From Cruorifilaria tuberocauda (Eukaryota > Nematoda > Chromadorea > Rhabditida > Onchocercidae), in assembly GCA_013365365.1 (NCBI GenBank), contig JABVXU010000615.1:1-31379 (forward strand): 31,379 nt of DNA, given 5' to 3'. The position numbers were made by a program, and so were the translations under genes. Below are positions 26,464 to 31,379 of the stretch, one piece after another. The notes beneath the pieces were generated by a model. That model searched no databases. It was not told where the DNA came from and saw nothing but the letters and a program-made list of their open reading frames with translations. Position 1 is the first letter of the stretch. Every line of letters begins with the position of its first letter.

Positions 26464-28818
26464 ATGGCTCTATGGGTAGATAAATATAGGCCACGTGAAT
26501 TATCCGCTTTAACCTATCACACTAAACAATCCAAAGATCTCATTGAAATTATTAAGGTAAGAACTTTTTTTTATTGGTTTGTTTCATTGCTAAAATTAAG
26601 TAGATTATTAAAACATCTTAATAACGATGACCAAGCTTATGAAATTCTTATTTTGAAAGAGTATTATTCCAGACTGGTGATTTCCCACATTTGCTCATAT
26701 ATGGCCCAAGTGGTGCGGGAAAAATGACTAGAATTTTTTGCGTTTTGCGAGAGTTGTACGGCAGTGGTGTGGAAAAACTACGAATGGATTCACGAACTTT
26801 TCAGGCTCCATCCGGCAAAAAACTGGAAATTCAAACTTTCAGCAGCAATTATCATGTTCAGCTTAGTCCTGGGCAAGTTGCTCATATTTTTTCGAAACCC
26901 TTGCTATTTGTAATAATGTTTAACTTTTGTTATAATTCAAGAGGTTTAAAGAAATTTTGAACTGAAGGTACCGTCGTTTGCACACTTCTGTTGAAATATT
27001 TGCTCTTAATTTTCTGCCTTTCAGGGAAGTTGGTATCTATGATCGCGTAGTTGTTCAGGAAATTATTAAACAAATGGCACAAATGCACCAGATTGATTCT
27101 ACAACACAACGAAATTTCAAAGGTGCAATAAATATTTGGATTTTAAATATTATATACACTATCATAAAGTTCTCTTTGCTTCACCAAGCAGCACATATCT
27201 ACCCAACAGTGACGATAATAATGCATATTAGAGTGCTAAACTTTACCTTGCACCAAGCAGGAGATTGCACCGGTGCTTCCGGACAGCCTTATTTTGTGAT
27301 GCTAATGTATCAGTCATTTTGGTGTTGATATATCTAACTTCTATATTTTCAGTTTACTTTTATATTTAGACATATTTGAATTTATGCTGTCATTGCAAAA
27401 CAAATTTGAATCTACAATCTATTTTTTTAGTAGTTGTTTTAATGGAAGCAGATCAGTTGACTCGAGATGCACAAAATGCATTGCGTCGTACGATGGAGAA
27501 ATATGCGCAAACATGTCGGCTGATATTATCTTGTGATTCAATAAGTAAAATTATCGATCCTTTAAAAAGTCGGTGTTTGGCTTTTCGTGTTGCTGCACCT
27601 TCGGATGCTGATGTGAGTTTTATGTAGATAAAGCACAGTCCTATTCAAAAGAATTTCGATGTACTGGAATTTTGGATAAATGAAATCTGTATTATCTGAA
27701 ATTCGTAAATTTTGTTTGTAATTTCAAAATTTTTAGAATTCAAGCTTCATTTCGTATTCTACAGTTATGCTAAAATCTTAAAATATAAAAAAATGCATAT
27801 AAAAAAATATGTTCTTGATTTTCACATGTTCAGCTAGATTTTTTCAATTTTTTTTTGGGTGGCGAAAGCTGTTAGACATGTTTGCAAACAGGAAAATATC
27901 TCCGTCCCTACAAGTGTCATGGCTGAAGTTGTACGGAAAGCTAATGGTAATATGCGACGGGCTTTACTAATGATCGAGGCAGCAAAAGTGCAGAAGTAAA
28001 TAGTATTTTTTCTAATTATGCAGTTACAGTTATATTTAATAAATTTTTTGGAAAAATTTTTTCCATAGCATCTTGTGTTCGATATTTCGAGTTTTAGACA
28101 ATGTATGTCTTAACATTTTATTTATGTTCAATATTTTATTTCTTATTTATGCTACCCAAAAAATGAATGTTTTAATATTTTATTTATAAGGTTTTTCTGA
28201 GAATAACTGTAACTGTAACTGAGAGTGATTTAAGTTGCTTCGCTTTCAGCTACCCATTCAAAGAGAATCAAGAAATTCCTGATCCGGAATGGGAAGTTTA
28301 TTTACAAGAAACAGCTAAAATGATGGTACAACAGCAAAATCCTGAGAAGTTTGTCTTGAGTTACTTTAAAAGGTTTTTGTCACGATTTTTTTCTTTGTCT
28401 TTTTATATTATTTGCATTTTTACAGCCTTCTCAAAGTGCGGAATCGATTTTACGAATGTATTGGACATTGTATACCTCCGAATGTTATTATCATGGTATA
28501 TTTTTTATTTTTATGCACAGACTTACATGGACTACTTTTCTTAAAAATGGATTTTCTTTTTGCGCATTGATTACTTAGGCATAAAAGGATTTTAATGCTT
28601 AAAATTGTAATTTCAAAATAATATATTTTCAGAAACTATTACAAGAGTTGCTAAAATTCTGTGATAATAAAATCAAAGCCGAGGTGGTTGCTGCGGCAGC
28701 TGAATTTGAGTATCGTTTAACACGTGGCAGCAAAGCCATATTCCATTTGGAGGGTTTCGCTGCATCTTTCATGGAAATTTATCATAGATATCAAAATCAG
28801 AGTGCTATGGAGCATTAA
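26464..28818 (+). CDS. rfc-3: Replication factor C subunit 3 (clamp loader), 8 exons, 354 aa
   Basis: Exons 26464-26556, 26673-26872, 27025-27122, 27431-27612, 27859-27995 (start uncertain), 28250-28348, 28426-28495, 28633-28818, ending in TAA. RFC loads the PCNA sliding clamp onto primed DNA in the nucleus. The N-terminus [10 protein letters not shown] is typical of RFC3/RFC38. Walker A is GPSGAGKMT (42-50), the Walker B region is LMEAD (134-138), and the RFC box SRC is at 177-179 within [28 protein letters not shown] and the collar-domain C-terminus follow. The length matches the human protein (356). The intron after LSPG is GC-AG: only a cut at GG|GCAAGT restores [12 protein letters not shown]. 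Exon 5 lacks a canonical acceptor at the position homology predicts; a canonical one at 27836-27837 would insert seven residues. Confidence 0.94.
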
Positions 28819-29737
28819 TGGCACTGTCTAAAAATTCGTATATAGATGAATTTTCTTCGATACACTTGTTTTTTCAGTCAAGTATAAGTTGATCGATTAT
28901 ATATTTGTATATCTTTATTATTTAATTTGTAAATCACATTCTTATTACATACTCTACATCTATAATATGCAAGAAGAGGATGTTGAAAATCATGATATTC
29001 ATAAATATCATTCTAGAAGTAACTTAATTCTATGATAGAATTTTTTTTTTAAATCGTTTTTAGTGTTTTTATTCTCCATTCTTTATAGAGGCATTAAATG
29101 CTTTGATAATTTCATTATTTTATTAGGATCAAAGAAAGGAATTTGTTAAGTCGTTGTCATAATAATCTCAATGAATTAAATGTCAATTTTATCCACGAAG
29201 CATAGCTCAACATTTATTAGAATTTTTTTTTTGAAATCTGTTTTGAAAGCTGAAGGCTTGGAGATATGCAACGTTTACCTCATATGGTAGGATATTTTTG
29301 TTAGGATTTTTTCGTTGTTAGTATTATACGCGTTCATTTTGGTCCATACACATATAATTTGGACATTTATGATGTTAAATAGGTCAGATAATTTTTTTCA
29401 AAAATTTATTGATATTTCCACATGCGATATGATATTTATTCAACGTCATTTGTCTCACTCGTTATCTCTTACTTTCATGAATGATTTACAGTTTTACAGT
29501 GCTGTAGCAAATAGTGCGTCATTTTAATGAGGTACTGACGCTGACATTCTGGTTCTAACAATTTGTTTTAAAAAAATCTACAAGATGAAATTTGAAGTCG
29601 GAATAATTTTGATTGTTCATCGTTTTTGTTCTGAATTGAAATATTAGCTAGTCTTTTTTTGATTTGTTTTGTTAATACTTCGCGGTTTTGTTTTTAAATA
29701 AATGATTTTTTTCAATTTATCTTTTCGGAAAATATTC
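28819..29737. other. Intergenic region downstream of RFC3, nothing recognised
   Basis: AT-rich flank after the RFC3 stop. The open frame at 29315-29527 has no conserved motif or splice context. No RNA gene was seen. Confidence 0.5.
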
Positions 29738-30125
29738 ATAGAAATAAAAATAGTTTGCATTTATTATCGATCTGAGAAGTTATTGCATCTGAATAAATTT
29801 AACAATTTTTTTTGTTTGAAAGATTAGTCTTTTGCAATAAGGTAATATTTCTAATACGATCATGAAATAAATGAACAAGAAGAACTAAACAATAAATAAA
29901 AATATTCTTTTTAAATTTCAAACAGTATATGTGATAATTCTTCATTTACTATCAATCTGAAAAGCTATCGCATCTGAATAAACATTAATTTTTATTTAAC
30001 AATTTTTTTGTCTTTGAATTCATTCAAATTAATAATGGTCTTCTGCAATAAGCTAATATTTCTAACACGATAATAGTAAATAAGTGAGCAAGAGCTAAAT
30101 AATAGATAGAAATCATGTTCTTTTT
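29738..30125. repeat. Diverged ~190-210-bp tandem duplication
   Basis: Two copies begin near 29745 and 29935. Shared landmarks are TC[G/A]ATCTGA[G/A]AAG, then GCATCTGAATAAA, AACAATTTTTTT, GCAATAAG[G/C]TAATATTTCTAA, and AAATAA[A/G]TGA[A/G]CAAGA. The offset between matching landmarks rises from 185 to 211, showing indels. Confidence 0.75.
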
Positions 30126-30854
30126 TTTATTTCAAAATGTCCATCAATGCTTCCTGAAATCAAATCAAAAGGATGATAAATTTGAAATTTCTTAATTCTA
30201 TTTATTTTTTCCCTCCCTCGTTTTGAGAGATATCTAATTTTTTAACTCATTTCAATCAAGCTAGAAGTATTTGTTGATTTTAAGTAAATATACTCTGTTA
30301 CTATTGATTTTGATGAATAAACTACAATGTATTCGATAGAACAAAATAATTACACATTTCAAAATTTACAAAAATGATGGGGCAATTTTAATCACATAGA
30401 TAATAACTTGCGCACAAATCATTTTCTGCTTAACTTTTAAATTCATCCAACATTCTCGGAAAACACTTTCTATTTTCATATATTTCCATTGAAATACTTG
30501 CACAACTGTTAAAATTTTTATTTTAAATGACTGATTTTTTTTTTTTTTGGAACCATTTTTTCATGTTAATACAAGAGGTGCTATTGGGAGTTTTAATATA
30601 ATGATGGTATCGATCAAATTGCTATGGAATTTTTATAGAGTTCTAATATAGTGATGGTATCGATCAATGTCTATTATATAATTATTTTTTATAATGATAT
30701 ATTTCATTATCGATATTATCAGCATTGAATTATCAGCAACATTAATATTGAAAATAACTTTAACATCATTTAGCTCTTGTCTCGTTCAAAATACAAGTAT
30801 TCATAATTTAAAAGAAAAACTTGTTTTATTACTCACCTGTTTTATGTCTTCATG
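30126..30854. other. AT-rich intergenic DNA with a 50-bp direct repeat
   Basis: Nothing coding. A direct repeat with 50-base spacing (30588 and 30638) shares GAGTT[T/C]TAATATA[A/G]TGATGG followed by TATCGATCAA. Confidence 0.6.
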
Positions 30855-30897
30855 TTTGTTTGTGTATGTATATGTGTGTGTGTATGCATGTGTCTGT

Positions 30898-30967
<70 letters not shown>

Positions 30968-30987
30968 TTATTTGTGTTTGTTTGTGA
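30855..30987. repeat. TG microsatellite
   Basis: A TGTG dinucleotide tract with TATG and TTTG interruptions at both ends; the uninterrupted core is about 30903-30950. The Cys/Val-rich open frames through it are artefacts of the repeat. Confidence 0.95.
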
Positions 30988-31189
30988 GCTCAAAATTTTT
31001 TCGTTTTATTCATTTTAAATTGATTTCATGCATTTTGGTTGATTTCATGCGGCTGATTTCAAGTCATTCGATTCATCCATTAAGTTATGGGTGAAATTTT
31101 AAATTAAGGAAAACAAATATATTCATTTCATTTATATGTATGATTACAAGATGAAAGATCAAAATATTATTAATATTATTCGAATCATT

Positions 31190-31379
31190 GTTTTTTATAT
31201 TTATGTTATTATTATTATTATTTTATCATTATCAGTTATTATTAATTATAAATATCATCATTGTTATTATTATTATTATTAATTATTATTATCACCATTA
31301 TTGTTATTATTATTACTTATTATCATCACCATTATCACCATTGTTATTACTATTTATTATTATTATTATTATTATGAAT
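31190..31379. repeat. ATT/TTA trinucleotide repeat tract at window end
   Basis: Degenerate TTATTATTA and ATTATCACC blocks continuing to the last base of the window, so the full extent is not visible. Confidence 0.85.

Noticed and set aside
30694..31094. Cys/Val-rich open frames
   Set aside because: Produced by the TG microsatellite.

Overview
The window is nuclear DNA from a nematode, most likely a filarial (Onchocercidae-type) worm. The reasons are very high A+T, small exons with short introns, TTTCAG-type splice acceptors placed just upstream of several start codons (as expected for spliced-leader trans-splicing), and conserved proteins with nematode-like features such as a TWK-type two-pore potassium channel. 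No bacterial, viral or CRISPR feature was seen. I rebuilt five gene models by hand from splice phases. They close in frame; one acceptor, in RFC3, stays ambiguous.

Layout. (1) 40-9625, minus strand: a 13-exon two-pore-domain K+ channel of 466 residues, its introns full of AT-rich repeats, including a minisatellite rich in GATA-factor motifs. (2) 9645-14735: repeat-rich non-coding DNA (GTT satellite, a three-copy ~105-bp tandem repeat, CA repeat) with one candidate exon at 14569-14735 that may be an alternative first exon of the channel. (3) 15814-17540, minus: a three-exon gene for a 345-residue hydrophilic protein I do not recognise. (4) 18430-23639, minus: cytosolic arginyl-tRNA synthetase, 19 exons, 724 residues. 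(5) 24309-25237, minus: RPB8, the subunit shared by RNA polymerases I, II and III, 3 exons, 149 residues. (6) 25238-26463: a divergent intergenic region with a three-copy repeat carrying paired GATA motifs. (7) 26464-28818, plus: replication factor C subunit 3 (clamp loader), 8 exons, 354 residues in the preferred model, including a GC-AG intron. (8) 28819-31379: non-coding DNA with a diverged tandem duplication, a TG microsatellite and an ATT/TTA repeat tract.

RPB8, arginyl-tRNA synthetase and the unknown gene lie head-to-tail on the minus strand with 0.67 and 0.89 kb spacers, and each has a splice acceptor 3-45 bases before its start codon. They could be one operon of growth-related housekeeping genes (transcription, translation, unknown) resolved by trans-splicing. 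RFC3 is divergent from RPB8 and may share its upstream region.
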